Shown here: positions 25,401 through 35,850 of the stretch, one piece after another
Numbering within the stretch: position 1 is the first letter of the stretch
Layout: every line of letters starts with the position of its first letter
NCBI RefSeq assembly: GCF_021869535.1
Contig: NW_026262701.1
Coordinates: 43,031,278 to 43,095,277, forward strand
Length of the DNA: 64,000 bases
Origin: Mytilus californianus
Lineage: Eukaryota; Mollusca; Bivalvia; Mytilida; Mytilidae
Reading direction: 5' to 3'
The notes under the pieces: model-generated
What the model saw: only the letters and a program-made list of their open reading frames with translations
Database searches by the model: none
What the model was told of the DNA's origin: nothing
Position numbers and translations under genes: made by a program

Positions 25401-25532
25401 TTTTCAATTAGAGTAGTGGATCAGTGGAATACCCTGTCAGATTTAACAGTGACGGCAAAGACTTTGAATAAATTTAAGTCAGCGTTAAATGGCGAGAATT
25501 GGAACCCATATAAATTTATATGTTCATGTTAA
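22500..25532 (+). pseudogene. LINE ORF2: AP endonuclease plus reverse transcriptase, broken
   Basis: Endonuclease: 'LRVLFSNVDTLSNKRSEF' (about 22690), 'GLCEIYP', 'MGDFNFPEIKW' (GDFN Asp at 23116) and 'GKIDHCMINF'. Reverse transcriptase: 'KSAGPDGLHPKVL' (24045 on), 'NYRPVSLTSV', 'YGFRPGRSC', 'IYLDFSKAFDTVPH' (catalytic Asp about 24435), 'SGVPQGSVLGPVLF' and 'IFADDCKVY' (FADD at 24693-24704; the residue after ADD is Cys where Thr is common). The C-terminal part after 25000 matches the CR1/Rex1-like end ('TRGHSLKL', 'FSIRVVDQWNTL'). Lesions: TGA 22987, TAA 23011, a one-base deletion in the A run near 23651-23655, TAG at 24141 and TAA at 24522. The downstream frame from 24684 is open. Confidence 0.88.
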
Positions 25533-26174
25533 TTGTTAAGCTGCGCACACCTAAATAAGTTCTATTTTTATAAGTATAATATATATAAATATATTATTAT
25601 GCGTTTATTATGAGAGGAGAAATTGCATTACGAAAATCCATGATGAGGGGTCAGTAGAAGCCTATGGCTTATTTTAAGGACCCGAAGATAAAGGTATAAA
25701 GGTATTAACAAATGCGCGTACTAAGGGTTAGGGTGGGTTAATTAAGCATTAGCCTATGTTGAGTTTGATCTTCTAAACAAACCAAATGCATTTGGTTCTT
25801 CTCTGTAACTTTCACCTTTCGGTATAGAAAATGAATAAATGAAAGTTCTAATGCTTTGTACGTATACATCTTTCATTTACATATTGCTGTGAGCGTGAAG
25901 CAATATAAATGTGTTAGGATCATACATTTACTCCTTCGGTAAGCTTGAAGCAAAGTAGGTGCATTTTGGATCATTCAATTACTTACGATCAACTTGAAGC
26001 CAAATATATACAAAAGAGCGCGAAAAAAATACACTTTTGAAATCTTTAAAGCGTAAAGTTTTTTGCATATTCAGTCGACTGAGGTTTATCTTTTGGATAT
26101 ATCGACGTGCCATAAATAAGTTTGTTCATTGTCCTATACATGTATGTTAATTATGACAAAGGACGGTAGATAAA

Positions 26175-26420
26175 CGTCTTGCTTACTAACACAGTCATAT
26201 TCGTGCATGGTTGTACAAGAGATCGTTGCCAATCTTGTGCCTTTTTTTTTAATCTCCAAATGTCATTCCATTGTTTCTCAGCTCGCCCGTTGAACGTCGC
26301 GATGTTTCTCTTGACCTTCTTTTCTTTCTTTTCACTTCTGGTGTCCAACGAAGGGCTATCTTTGTGATATCATTTTTGTCATTCCGTAAACCTCTTTATC
26401 TCTTTGTGATGTAAGTTTAT
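26175..26420 (-). mobile_element. Remnant of a LINE ORF2 C-terminus
   Basis: Read on the minus strand across frames: 'DITKIALRWTPEVKRKKRRS' then '..ETSRRSTGELRNNGMTFGD'. This resembles the 'IAKIALRWTPEGKRKRGRPK..WRR..EKELK.MG.TWG' end found in several LINE clades. It lies exactly at the A/B unit boundary. Short and frameshifted. Confidence 0.5.
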
Positions 26421-26694
26421 GAAGGTCTTTATCGCTGATAGTTTTCATGAATAATTTTTCACTAGATATTGTTGACAAGTTTAATCTTCTATGTTCATAC
26501 ATGTATTTATGGCAAAATTAATTCCTCATTTCTCATATGTGAGGCAACTTCGATTTGATTGAACACCTAGGTTCGCATGGGAACTTTTGTTGGACATATG
26601 TATACACATGCAGTCACGTCTGTTTGGAAAAATGTCACTCATTCTGCAGTAAGAAAACCATTGCGACACCTCTTTGAATTTTAATTTTCCACCT

Positions 26695-26970
26695 TTCATC
26701 CCGGTCGACCACCTTTGGATTGCCTATATCTATTATTCATTTGTTCGCGTCTTAACCATTATTTGAATATTTGCTACTGGACGTTAATCAAACATTAATC
26801 AATCATATGCTTTTATCTAAAGTAAATATCTGATCTAATGAAAATATAATCCGCCCTTCATCCCGATTGACCACTTGTGTAGTGCCTATACTTATTGTTC
26901 ATTTGTTCGCGTCTTGACTATTATCTAAACATTTGCCACTGGATGCTAATCAAACATTAGTCAATCATGA
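26695..26970 (+). repeat. Tandem pair of SINE-like 3' ends
   Basis: Two ~155-bp copies (about 26695-26812 and 26850-26968), each running from 'ttcatccc(g)g...gacca' through 'ttgttcgcgtcttgac' and 'tttgccactgga(c/t)g' to 'aatcaaacattaatcaatcat'. The same ending appears at 56675-56772 and 63545-63601. Probably truncated SINE tails. Confidence 0.55.
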
Positions 26971-27020
26971 TTTTATTTTAAGTCAACATTTGATCAAATC
27001 AAAATATTGTTATCTGTTAG

Positions 27021-27204
27021 ACTGATGAAGAGGAAGGAATATTCGAGTATTTCGTAGTTGTTTATTCAATTGATGAAAGAAAGACGATTGATAGGGCTGT
27101 GGATATTTTGTATCATCTTCGAAAGTAGAAACATATGAAACTAGCAATGATTTTAGTTGGCAATAAAAGTGATCTTGATAGAACGAGACATATACCGGCA
27201 GAAG
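27021..27204 (+). pseudogene. RGK GTPase exon with NKSD motif, interrupted by a stop
   Basis: Acceptor '..ctgttag' ends at 27020 and the donor GTAATT starts at 27205. The frame reads 'TDEEEGIFEYFVVVYSIDER', then '..AVDILYHLRK', a TAG at 27126-27128, then 'KHMKLAMILVGNKSDLDRTR' and 'HIPAE'. NKSD is the G4 guanine-specificity motif, and 'VVYS...ILVGNKSDL' matches the RGK exon that precedes the last coding exon. The split codon joins in phase with the exon at 30488. The in-frame stop and the broken downstream exon make unit B's gene a pseudogene. No P-loop exon is visible in 25700-27000, so only the 3' end of the gene may have been duplicated. Confidence 0.75.
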
Positions 27205-27330
27205 GTAATTATTTGCTTCATCCGTACCTTCTTTGTGTACAGTTTGCATCTTTTTAACACTGATTGTAAAACTAGTATTGAAACCGCAATCCTCAAAGAC
27301 ATTTGACCTTTTTATCTTTTTTGATTCGAG

Positions 27331-27372
27331 CGTCACTGATGAGCCTAATGTAGACGTAACGCACGTCTTGCC
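27331..27372 (+). ncRNA. Hammerhead ribozyme motif, class alpha, decayed
   Basis: CGTCA, intact CTGATGA, GCC-loop-GAC, GTAA in place of GAAA, CGCACGTC, TTGCC. It lies 127 bp after the RGK exon donor, inside the intron. Loss of GAAA and a mismatch in stem II make it inactive. Confidence 0.55.
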
Positions 27373-28214
27373 TACACAATTTTAATCCTGGCATTAATGA
27401 TGAGTTTATTTACTAAGCATTTAAGTTTTTATTTTAAATCTGCTCGGGACCTGAAAGTTTAAAATATGCAATTAAAAAAACTGTTAATCGGAATGTTTTT
27501 AACTCATTTCTGCGAATGTTAAATGCTAATTAGAAAATTATGACAAATAAGACCTATATTCATGTACCGCCAGAGTTACAGATTGAAGTAATTAAGTTTA
27601 GGAAACAGAAATTAAACGTGTAACCTTCGCCTTAATTCACCCCGTAATGGCTTTATTGGTTTTGCTTTTGAGCACTCTCTCTCTCAGACAGTTGTGCTAA
27701 TTACATCACGGTCTGCATTACCTTGATCACTTTTAAAAGTATGTCATACAAAGCATTGGATAGTTGACTTCGTATAATAATAAGCATTTGAAAGCACCGT
27801 TAATTTGTATTTGAATATTGTATGCCTGTGTGATTGTAGTTGAAATGTATTAGTTAATATCGTAACTGGAAAGACATTTACAATTCACACATCAAACAGA
27901 AACAAACAGCGAATGAAGTTTATCACATTAATGCATTGCATTGTTAATCAATTGCACCAAAAAGATTGAATTGCAAGCTATTAATCCATTAGAGAGAATA
28001 AACTTTAAAACTGGTTAATTTACATAGGGTTATAATAATTATAATAAGCACTAACGACTTCGTCTGGAAATCCTCTTTTGCACCAAGGTTACAAAGTTCA
28101 GTAGTGAACTTTTTATCAGCGAGTCATTTTGTTGGAACGAAAGCCAGTTATTGTGAATCAACTTCATGAAAAAACAATTACACTGTTATCTATACTATTT
28201 TGTCCTTTTTGGAT

Positions 28215-28400
28215 TATAGCTCTTCATCTTCTTAATAAATAAAGGCAACAGTAGTATACCGGTGTTCGAAATTCATAAATCGATTGAGAAAAATACAGTT
28301 AATAAGCTTTATCTTTTCAAATATTTTGGCCTCGAGCATCACCGAAGAGACATTTACTGTCGAAATGCGCATCTAGTGCAGACAAATTGGTACCGCTCAT
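28215..28400 (+). mobile_element. PLE terminus next to a class beta ribozyme element
   Basis: 'aataaataaaggcaacagtagtataccgg...aaattcataaatcgattgag' is the reverse complement of the PLE 3' end seen at 39600-39669 and 13205-13260. It is followed directly by a plus-strand class beta hammerhead at 28336-28379 and 'gacaaattggtacc'. Junction of two element ends. Confidence 0.6.
28336..28379 (+). ncRNA. Hammerhead ribozyme motif, class beta, one core change
   Basis: GCATCA, CCGAAGA (core U changed to C), GAC-ATTTACT-GTC, GAAA, TGCGCATC, TAGTGC. Stems II and III are perfect and stem I has one mismatch. The core change probably abolishes activity. Confidence 0.65.
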
Positions 28401-28740
28401 GTTATCATCCCAGGTTACGTCGCATGATATTACTGTGTAACAAGATTGAAAGAAATAAAACACAAATTTGACAGAAAATTTTCTTTTCCGAATCTGATTA
28501 AGAATTTTTAATGTTAGAAGTAAAAAAAAAAATACATGAACTAGCACAAGTATTGAGACGCGTTTTCGTAGATACATGTTTACGTCATTAGGTGATGACA
28601 GCCTGACTTGTTTATATCTATTAAGTAAGCTCCTTTCTGTTTACTTTATTAATTTGTGATATGACATTACTCGTTGAAAACTGTTATCATTCATGTTTTG
28701 TGTCAGTGGGTACCACTGTGTGCATGTTGTTTTTGTTTTG

Positions 28741-28772
28741 TTTTTTTTTTTTTTTGGGGGGGGGGGGGGGGG
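28741..28772 (+). repeat. Homopolymer junction T15-G17
   Basis: Fifteen T followed directly by seventeen G. It is liable to assembly error and to quadruplex formation; no further meaning can be read from it. Confidence 0.8.
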
Positions 28773-30487
28773 TCTATTTGAGCAGTGCTCACAGTATTTC
28801 TAGTTGATCATCTAAATTTATTTAAAGCATAAATGTTGACAAGTGTATCATGCGCTCATGGCGCAGCTATTTATTTACACATAAGGTAATGTCTTTATCA
28901 CAACCAACACGTACCTAATGAAATGAAATTACATGACATAAATGAACTCAATGCAGGGTGTTGGCTAAATTTGATTCATGGTGGTTGTTTTGAAGCGACG
29001 AAGAACGATCAAGGAAAGTAAAAGAAATATTTTTTATTTTTTCTTAGGACTGCGCGCTGTTAGCACCCAATGATGTATTTCACAGAAGGTACCGACCCAT
29101 AATCTATTCACAGCAAGGAGAAGCTAACGTCCAAGAGCTATGTTTTCTAAAACACACCCCAACTCAGTTTTCCGTGCTACAAATTTTGAAATTTCAAATG
29201 CAAGAATCGAGATAAAAATTATTTTTGGCGACATATTTCCGTACATATGGAACTGATTTCATATGTCACTGTTTTCTTTGAATAGAAAATTTTATTGTTT
29301 TACTTTCCTTAATTGCTTTTTTTTTCACTCCGAAACAGCCACTCCGTGTCAAGATAGCCTACACCCGCACGTGGCATTCTTTACGGTGGTTTCTCTAGAT
29401 AACTTTAAAAAAGTTCACAGTCGAGTTTATTTGTTAAACAATTGCATCATAGCACTTCAAGTATTGTCACAGTAATTGTCATACTATGACTATATGATTG
29501 ATTCATATTATTTCCGTTACCAGACAAAACTCGTTTCCTGAGAACGGAAATCCTATACATCTTTTTTATGATTGTTTTATGGCAGCTTAAACCCTTGTAT
29601 CTTTTAACTGACAAGGTCATTTTTTCTGCTAAAAGTTGTAAAAGCTTCTCGGTTTTCTTATGTTATATTATTCAACTTAATTGACAGAAATATTCTAATT
29701 TTATTATTTATCACCTTCTTCTTGGCCGCGATATGGCCATTATCACAACTAAGATACTCATTTTGTTTTGCTAAATATACAGTACACTTGACGCAAAATA
29801 AAGTCGTCAAACACTTCAAGTACTTCGACAAATGCTAACGATTAGAAATCAAGAGTATGCACTTAAATATGTCGAATCACTTGTTAAGCGATTTATGATG
29901 GTATACTGGTTCATTTTTATGCCGATTATCGGAACTTAAAGCTGGTCACCGACTGGATCTAATTAACGTCAACATCAACAGATACATGTATTCCCATATC
30001 TACATGTACATAACGATGAGTGAAAATTTCCGAAAATAAAGATTTCATACTTAAACATGCAATAAACTTTCTAAATTGGTTCAAATTAAAATTGCCGATA
30101 CAGATAAAACAATTAAACATGTTAAAGGAGTACTGAATGCGTTATCATCCTTCATATTATCGTGTTACTAGCAAAATATTTATGATATTATCATGTAGAT
30201 ATTGCAAATCGGGATAGACATTTGATCTATAATTGAGTCAAAATAGAAGCAGTCGTATAACAGAATTATAATTAAACAAATACAATGCATAATTGATGAA
30301 GGAATGAATAATTATACAATCAACATTGGCTACTGTAAACAGTTTATCAAATGGGTAAATTACTATGAAAGATAAATTATGTCGGAGACCAAAAGCTCTA
30401 ATAATTTGTAAATGCATATGCATTTGTTGTCTTATTATGCCAACAACCTTCTATCCGTCATCATTTCATTATTCGTTATATTTTCAG

Positions 30488-30560
30488 AGGCAAAACATGA
30501 AGCAGTACAATAGGACTGCAAGTTAATAAAAACTCAAACGTGCTTAATATCAACATTGAT
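30488..30560 (+). pseudogene. RGK last coding exon, unit B remnant
   Basis: Acceptor TTTTCAG retained. The frame begins 'AG GCA AAA CAT GAA GCA GTA CAA' and hits TAG where A has the Tyr codon of 'QYDCKF'; another stop follows. After 'aacattgat' the sequence jumps to what is position 4105 in A, a deletion of about 750 bp that removes the rest of the exon, its stop and the 3' region. A short 'ttgatta' in A at the distal breakpoint suggests microhomology. Confidence 0.75.
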
Positions 30561-31099
30561 TACAGTGTATAGAAATGTTAACTTTAGTTCAAGTAATTTC
30601 AAGTGGTTAAAGTTTTCGCACAATCAAAATATTAAGAAGATAAGGTGTGCATTATCGTCTAAAGGCATCGGACTTTAGATTAGGGCTACGTATTCTTGCA
30701 TACTCTATATCATACAGGAATCACGGGTAGATGTTCATTCAAATAGTGGAAAATTGCGGTATTCAAAATATTCATTGTACTTTAATAGTTAATATCAACT
30801 GATTAATTTTTTGTAATCTACAATAATTTGTATAAAGTTTAGGATAAACGAAGGAATATGGAGTTAAATGCATAAATAAGAAAGATACTTTTTTTTAATC
30901 TGTTAACTGTCTTATTGTCCTCTGCAACCTCAATGTGTTTTCAAAAATTGATATACCTCCAATGTTATAGATTTTATTGAATATTGTTACATTGAATTGT
31001 TGTTTAAAATGCATATTTTGCAATAGAATTGAGACAATCTGCAAACAAAAGTGCGATGATTGATTGCTTTCAACAACTGTATCACATGGTGTTTAAGAC

Positions 31100-31330
31100 A
31101 TTCATTTCAATAAACAGATCCTCGTGTAACATACATTTTAGTAACCAGGTCATCGCGTAACATACATTTCAGTAACCAGATCCTCATGTGACATATACTG
31201 AAGCAAAAAAAAAGGTCATCGTGTGAGAAACATTTCAGTAAACAGATCCTCGTGTGACATAGATTTCAGTAAACAGAATCGCTTGTGACAAATATTTCAC
31301 TACGCACATCGTCATGGGACATACATTTGT
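31100..31330 (+). repeat. Minisatellite, ~32-bp unit, about 7 copies
   Basis: Imperfect 'acatacatttcagtaa(c)cagatcctc(g/a)tgtg' repeats. Ortholog of the shorter array at 4940-5065. Followed by a pure run of 29 A at 31371-31399. Confidence 0.7.
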
Positions 31331-31369
31331 GTAAAAGAAATGAGAAATACCGAAGCTATCGTGACAAAG

Positions 31370-31401
<32 letters not shown>

Positions 31402-32059
31402 ACACCAGGTAAACTTACTTAAACAAAGGAATACATAGTATTTTTCGACAGCTTTTGCGAAATATGCCATGAAATTACTATCTTGTTTAAGTATTCTTTT
31501 AAACCTATGATTCATAGCGGCAATGTTCGCATACAGCAAGTTTGAAATTTGGTAATCAATCGCCATAGTTAATACTAAAATCATTACCAAATTTACAGTA
31601 CAAAGACATGCACAAGTTAGAAAAGCAATCATCACTTAAAGAATAAACAGTAGTACTACGAGAATTCTTACATAATCAAAGGATTATATTATTTGCATCA
31701 AAAGTATGCACATTCAAATGATTACTGCACCATTCGTATCACTAAATGAATGTCAAAAAGATAGTTGTAATCATGGAAAATTTTGGGGGGAAAGTAAAAA
31801 TGTGTAGGAGACTTAATTCCATCGCATGCAATGGATTATATGAAAATTTATGTTTGAATCAATAATTTATTTTTATTTTATTATTTCTAAGTAACAAAAC
31901 ACCTAACCAATTGACTCGGTAGATTAGTCACAATGATCTCCAATACCCTATAAATATCGGTTCAACGTCTAATAATAAAGATTTTTTTGTATTGATTTTG
32001 TTGAAATTATCACACATTCATAGTACTTGATCACACCAAAGGATATCTTCCGAAGAGAT

Positions 32060-32500
32060 GGCTTTCTATCGAACCAAGAGTTTCAATTGGTTAAGTTTAA
32101 TTCACCCTTTCGAATGCTTGAAGGGACGCCATCACGAGTTTATTGACCGTTATGGAATATATGCGTCACAGACGACCACAGATATGTTCTAATCGTCATG
32201 ACAACCATCCCGTCCTCTTTTTTTTTCAACGAATAAGCTTATCAGCAAATGTGTACTTGAATGAACCACACGACGAATGATATATGTGGAGTATGAACTA
32301 ATTACTCTTTTCGGAGCACCTGAGTTCACCCCGGTTTTTGGTGCTCAGTCTTTATTTTTTCTGTGATGTATTATGTGGTATCCGCCTATTTTTAAATAAT
32401 TCAGTAATATTGCTAAAGGTTAAACTAGTTCTTTTATTTGTTTTTGTTTTTAACCTTTAATGATTCGAGCGTCAATGATTAGTCTTTTGTAGCAATCTGC
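32060..32500 (+). mobile_element. PLE 3' fragment, ortholog of 6168-6660
   Basis: Begins 'gaaccaagagtttcaattgg', keeps 'gccatcacgagtttattgaccgttatggaa' and the 'gagttcaccccggtttttggtg' tail, and ends with a badly decayed class alpha hammerhead (32467-32500, CTGATGA lost). Shared with A, so it is older than the duplication. About 330 bp of left flank present in A (5835-6168) is deleted. Confidence 0.65.
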
Positions 32501-33224
32501 TCTTACAAAACTTTTTGTTCATCCCATTCCATATCTCAAGTCATTATGTTCCCTGACAAAAGAAGCAGAACAAACCTCTTGTTAAATTGTTTAATTTTCT
32601 CTCGCACATGGTATGATTACAATAAATTTCTGTGAAATTAAAGAGACAAAATCCCTAGCACCAAAATAACATTTCTATTTGATTGACATGGAAAAAGAGT
32701 TAATTTGCACAATTGCTGTAAGATGTAATTGACTTTAGATAAGTCATAATGAATCACTACACGTACCACATAGAACGAGTGAAAAATGTTGATTTCTTTA
32801 CTATTAAACTCATGAAAGTGAAAAAAGCAAGAAAATACCCATCAAAGTATAAGATTAAAATCACAAATAGAAATTATAATACGGTTGTTGTCGATGATCA
32901 TACACAATTAACTACTGATGAAGAGATGACACTACATCAGCTTTAGCAGTATCCAATTGACAACTTACTGACGGCCTTACAATGTGTTTATGTCTGTGTT
33001 TTGCAAAGTCTAAAAAAATATATAAAAAGTTTGTTTTCATTTAAAAAGATGGAATTTCTCAATACGCTTTGTTTTTATTGTCATATCCATTTCACTGATT
33101 TTTGAAAAATCGATGATTCATCCACTTTCTATATTACGAGACAGTGTATCTTGACCTTCATTTTTTTATGTTATATTGTATGGAAAAATACTTTCATCGT
33201 GTCATTTGATTTCAACATTTTATA

Positions 33225-33494
33225 TTAGGGGCCTCGTCGGCCGATTGGTGTAAGTAATCGAACTACTGTATCACTAGCCTGTCAACACTGAGGTTGTGTG
33301 TTCGATTCCAGCACGTGGCAGGTGCGCTCGACTCCGATCTTAATTGACTTGGATTGTAAGTTTTCCTACCGAAGGTCGGTGTTTTTCTCCGGAAACTCCG
33401 GTTTCCTCCAGTAAAAACGGACCCCACGAAATTGCACAATAGTGCTGAAAGTGGCATTGAACTCAAATTAATCAATCAATTAATCAATCAATCT
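33225..33494 (+). mobile_element. tRNA-derived SINE with target-site duplications
   Basis: The tRNA-like head carries an A box ('ggccgattggtgtaagta') and B box ('gtgtgttcgattccagc'). The body runs through 'tttctccggaaactccggtttcctcc' and 'aatagtgctgaaagtggcattgaac', and the tail is (ATCA)n-like. It is flanked by the perfect 10-bp repeat ACATTTTATA at 33215-33224 and 33495-33504. Unit A has a head-deleted copy (8805-8965); unit C (about 54155-54170) has no insertion. A polymerase III promoter is implied by the boxes. Confidence 0.85.
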
Positions 33495-33568
33495 ACATTT
33501 TATACCAAAAGCATGCCACTAGAATAAAGTCCTAATCATGTAATATCGATGACGATACCAATCTTACT

Positions 33569-33612
33569 GCATCAAATGCGCATTTCGACAATCAATGTCT
33601 CCTCAGTGATGC
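33569..33612 (-). ncRNA. Hammerhead ribozyme, class beta, intact core
   Basis: Minus strand, 5' to 3': GCATCA, CTGAGGA, GAC-ATTGATT-GTC, GAAA, TGCGCATT, TGATGC. Both core boxes are intact (CUGANGA and GAAA). Stem I pairs over 6 bp, stem II is 3 bp, and stem III is ATG-CG-CAT. The cleavage triplet is ATT, which is allowed (NUH) but usually slower than GUC. Such minimal stem III hammerheads are expected to work best as dimers. Unit A has this segment deleted after 'gcatcaaat' (about 9030). Confidence 0.75.
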
Positions 33613-35379
33613 TCGAGGTCAAAATATTTACTTTTATAACGTAGTAATTTAATGGTTTCAACGCTGTCAAGGAATACATTGATTTTAACAATAAACCAAA
33701 CCTGTATCCCAACATTGTCGTCACTTTTGCGAAGTGTATATTTTGTATGTGAGTTCTCATATACCATTACATTGGGGTCAGAGTCCATTACTCAATCAGG
33801 CATTAACATGTTGAAGGAATGTCTACTTATATGTTTTATTAACACAGAAAATAATGGTCAAGAGTGTGCTATTATCGAATTATTTATCGCATTAGCAGGT
33901 TAGTCGCACAATGTCTACCTCTGTTCAGGTGACAATCAGTAAAGCCTTGCCTTCTACCAGTTTTTTAATCACTAATTCAATACTTGATCTTGACGGACTA
34001 TGATTTTGGTAAATTTTGCTGACTGAATTATCATATTCTTTCAGATTTCCAACTATGCAAAAAGGAGATACAAAACTAGGCCAAATAAACAACCCCCTTC
34101 TCTCTCAAAGAAATTGAGGTCAGCCGTAATAAAGTGTATGTTAAATTATAAATCGATCCCATGTTAAGCATGTTGTTATTCAATTATGCAAGGATTTGTC
34201 ATCCACACATATGTTTAAATCTTTATATACATATTTTTTCGGTTCTGATGGCAAATCTTTGAGAATCTATAATGAATTAATTATTGGCAAACTGGAATCT
34301 ATACCATAAGCTTATAACTACCACATGGTCCGTACGTGTCGCTGGTGGAATGGCAGTCCATGAGAGTACCATTCAGACGGTAGTCGGTATTGGCAGCATT
34401 AAAAAGGGTACAGTTTTTTTTTTATAGATATGTACTAAAACTTAGATTGCAAAATCGACGTTAAAATGGTAAGGCCCATTAGGTCATGATGCTGATATAT
34501 TTTCTGTTTTTTTTTATTTCAAAGTTCATTGTTTCGAGAAATATCGGATATAGGATACTCCCGAAACATGTGTTATGTGCACTTATACTTAACAGGTATC
34601 AAATATTTTTTACATATCTGCAATATTGATTAAAAATCATATGAGATATATATGTTAATAATGTTTGATCAGCTGTGTATAATTGTTGAAGCTTTATGTT
34701 TAGCAGAGTCAATATTTAAAACAGTCTGTAAGAGTCTTATTTGGTCTATAACCAAGATTAAGTGTCAAATAGTAATGGTCGAAAGGTCTTTTTCGAAGGA
34801 AATACTATCAACTTCTTCAACGTCAAATTTCAAAAAGAATCTTCTGAATATACTGTACATGAAGCTATCATTAATATATACATATTTTTGTGAGGTGCTT
34901 TAAACATGTAGGCAACCCGAAATGAAACAGATGTCTTGTAATGATTAACATACAAAAATATACTATCTAATCATTACATGCACAATATACGAGTATACAC
35001 GTTAAACTATGCTGGATAATTCTAAGCTGTATAAATTAAGACTTGTCCAGATAATTCGTTTGCTGTAATATCGCTAGCAGTTAAATCTGATTAATACAAA
35101 CATAGCATTTTATACAGATGTTTATTTGTGTTGATATCAAGTGAGTTATAAGAACTAAAATGAAACGACTTCTGGGAAGTATAAAATACAAATTAACAAT
35201 AATAATTTTTAAAGTGTTAGAGTGTTAAAATAAAGTTCTGAGTCAACAGTATATATGTTTATTAAACAATATATTATAAATCTTAAAAAAGACAACAGTT
35301 TGAACATAAAAATAATTGGCAGACATTTTGGTATAAAGTACGGATTCATTGGCATATTGTTAGTAAAAGATAGGTGGAA

Positions 35380-35850
35380 GATATCAAAGAATATTCATAA
35401 CTGATAAGGCGAAAACGAACTGACAATACCATGGCAAAAAAACGAAAAAGGACTAAACCACAAACAATAAACTATGGTATATTTGACTCTCCTAAAAAAT
35501 GAAAACAAACGTTATAAATTTAATGCGTCCGAAGCGCTTTTCTGGATTTACCTTCATCAGGAACGCTGTATGTATACATTTGTAATAACGTTTGTAAAAA
35601 TACTTGTGACTGATTTCAAGCATTAAAAATGAATTCCAGTATAGGGTATTTGCTCCCCTTGTTTGCCCAACCGGTGTAACATGCTTTGTGCGCTCAGAAA
35701 TACAACCACAAGATATATAGGATTCAACATGAGGTCTTGAATAAGAGAAAGTGTCTAAATTGTCCACTGTTTGGAGAAAAAAACATTTAAATCGATATAT
35801 AATTTCTATAACTAAAGGCAACTAGTATATGTACTTACTATGCTCCTGCC
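35380..35850 (-). mobile_element. Retroelement tail with a class gamma ribozyme
   Basis: On the minus strand an open stretch (35821-35492) includes 'ISERTKHVTPVGQTRGANTL' and ends 'NPEKRFGRIKF', the last part being a translation of the ribozyme itself. Downstream, 35500-35380 is the PLE tail ('tttttttgccatggtattgtcag...cgccttatcagttatgaat'). It looks like a 3' end of a PLE or a dependent retrozyme. No enzymatic domain was recognised. Confidence 0.5.
35525..35566 (-). ncRNA. Hammerhead ribozyme, class gamma, intact boxes
   Basis: Minus strand: GCGTTC, CTGATGA, AGGTAAATCCA, GAAA, AGCGCTTC, GGACGC. Stem I is 6 bp (one G-U). Stem III is AAG-CG-CTT with cleavage triplet TTC. Stem II has only two G-C pairs, after an A-A opposition next to the core, so activity alone may be weak. 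This is the best preserved of the three gamma copies. Confidence 0.65.

Larger units (their letters stand above)
21430..25704 (+). mobile_element. CR1-like non-LTR retrotransposon (LINE), near full length, A-specific
   Basis: Edges come from comparison with unit B, where 'cattacaaaatgtatcatttgcg' near 46390 is uninterrupted. The 4.3-kb element has a 5' leader, a PHD-finger ORF1, and an ORF2 with AP endonuclease and reverse transcriptase. The 3' end carries two 8-bp ATAAAGGT repeats (about 25687-25702), in keeping with CR1-type ends rather than poly(A). ORF1 has at least two frameshifts and ORF2 one frameshift plus four stops, so it is dead but not old. No clear target-site duplication was found. 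Confidence 0.88.
2530..26180 (+). repeat. Segmental duplication, unit A
   Basis: Sequence from about 2530 aligns in order and in the same orientation with unit B from about 29780. Anchors: 3287 with 30488 (RGK exon), 4105 with 30560, 5170 with 31435, 8860 with 33380, 14290 with 36250, 18110 with 43545, 20560 with 45410, and 25705-26180 with 46390-46880. Material at 6670-8220 is missing from B but present in C at about 51120-53050. A-specific insertions are the PLE at 13205-14275, a hammerhead-bearing insert at about 14880-15005, the PLE at 19917-20491 and the LINE at 21430-25704. Apart from features listed separately, 2530-3280, 3540-6160, 8970-10680, 15600-19910 and 20500-21430 hold no gene that I can see. 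Confidence 0.85.

Noticed and set aside
26151..26348. 65-codon minus-strand frame as a host exon
   Set aside because: Neighbouring frames read as a LINE ORF2 C-terminus, so it is repeat debris.
27010..27336. 108-codon minus-strand frame
   Set aside because: Antisense to the RGK NKSD exon, which has splice sites and family motifs on the plus strand.
28741..28772. Functional G-quadruplex
   Set aside because: A simple homopolymer run, absent from comparable positions elsewhere and prone to assembly error; no context for a role.
33230..33310. tRNA gene
   Set aside because: tRNA-like head of a SINE with TSDs and an (ATCA)n-like tail.
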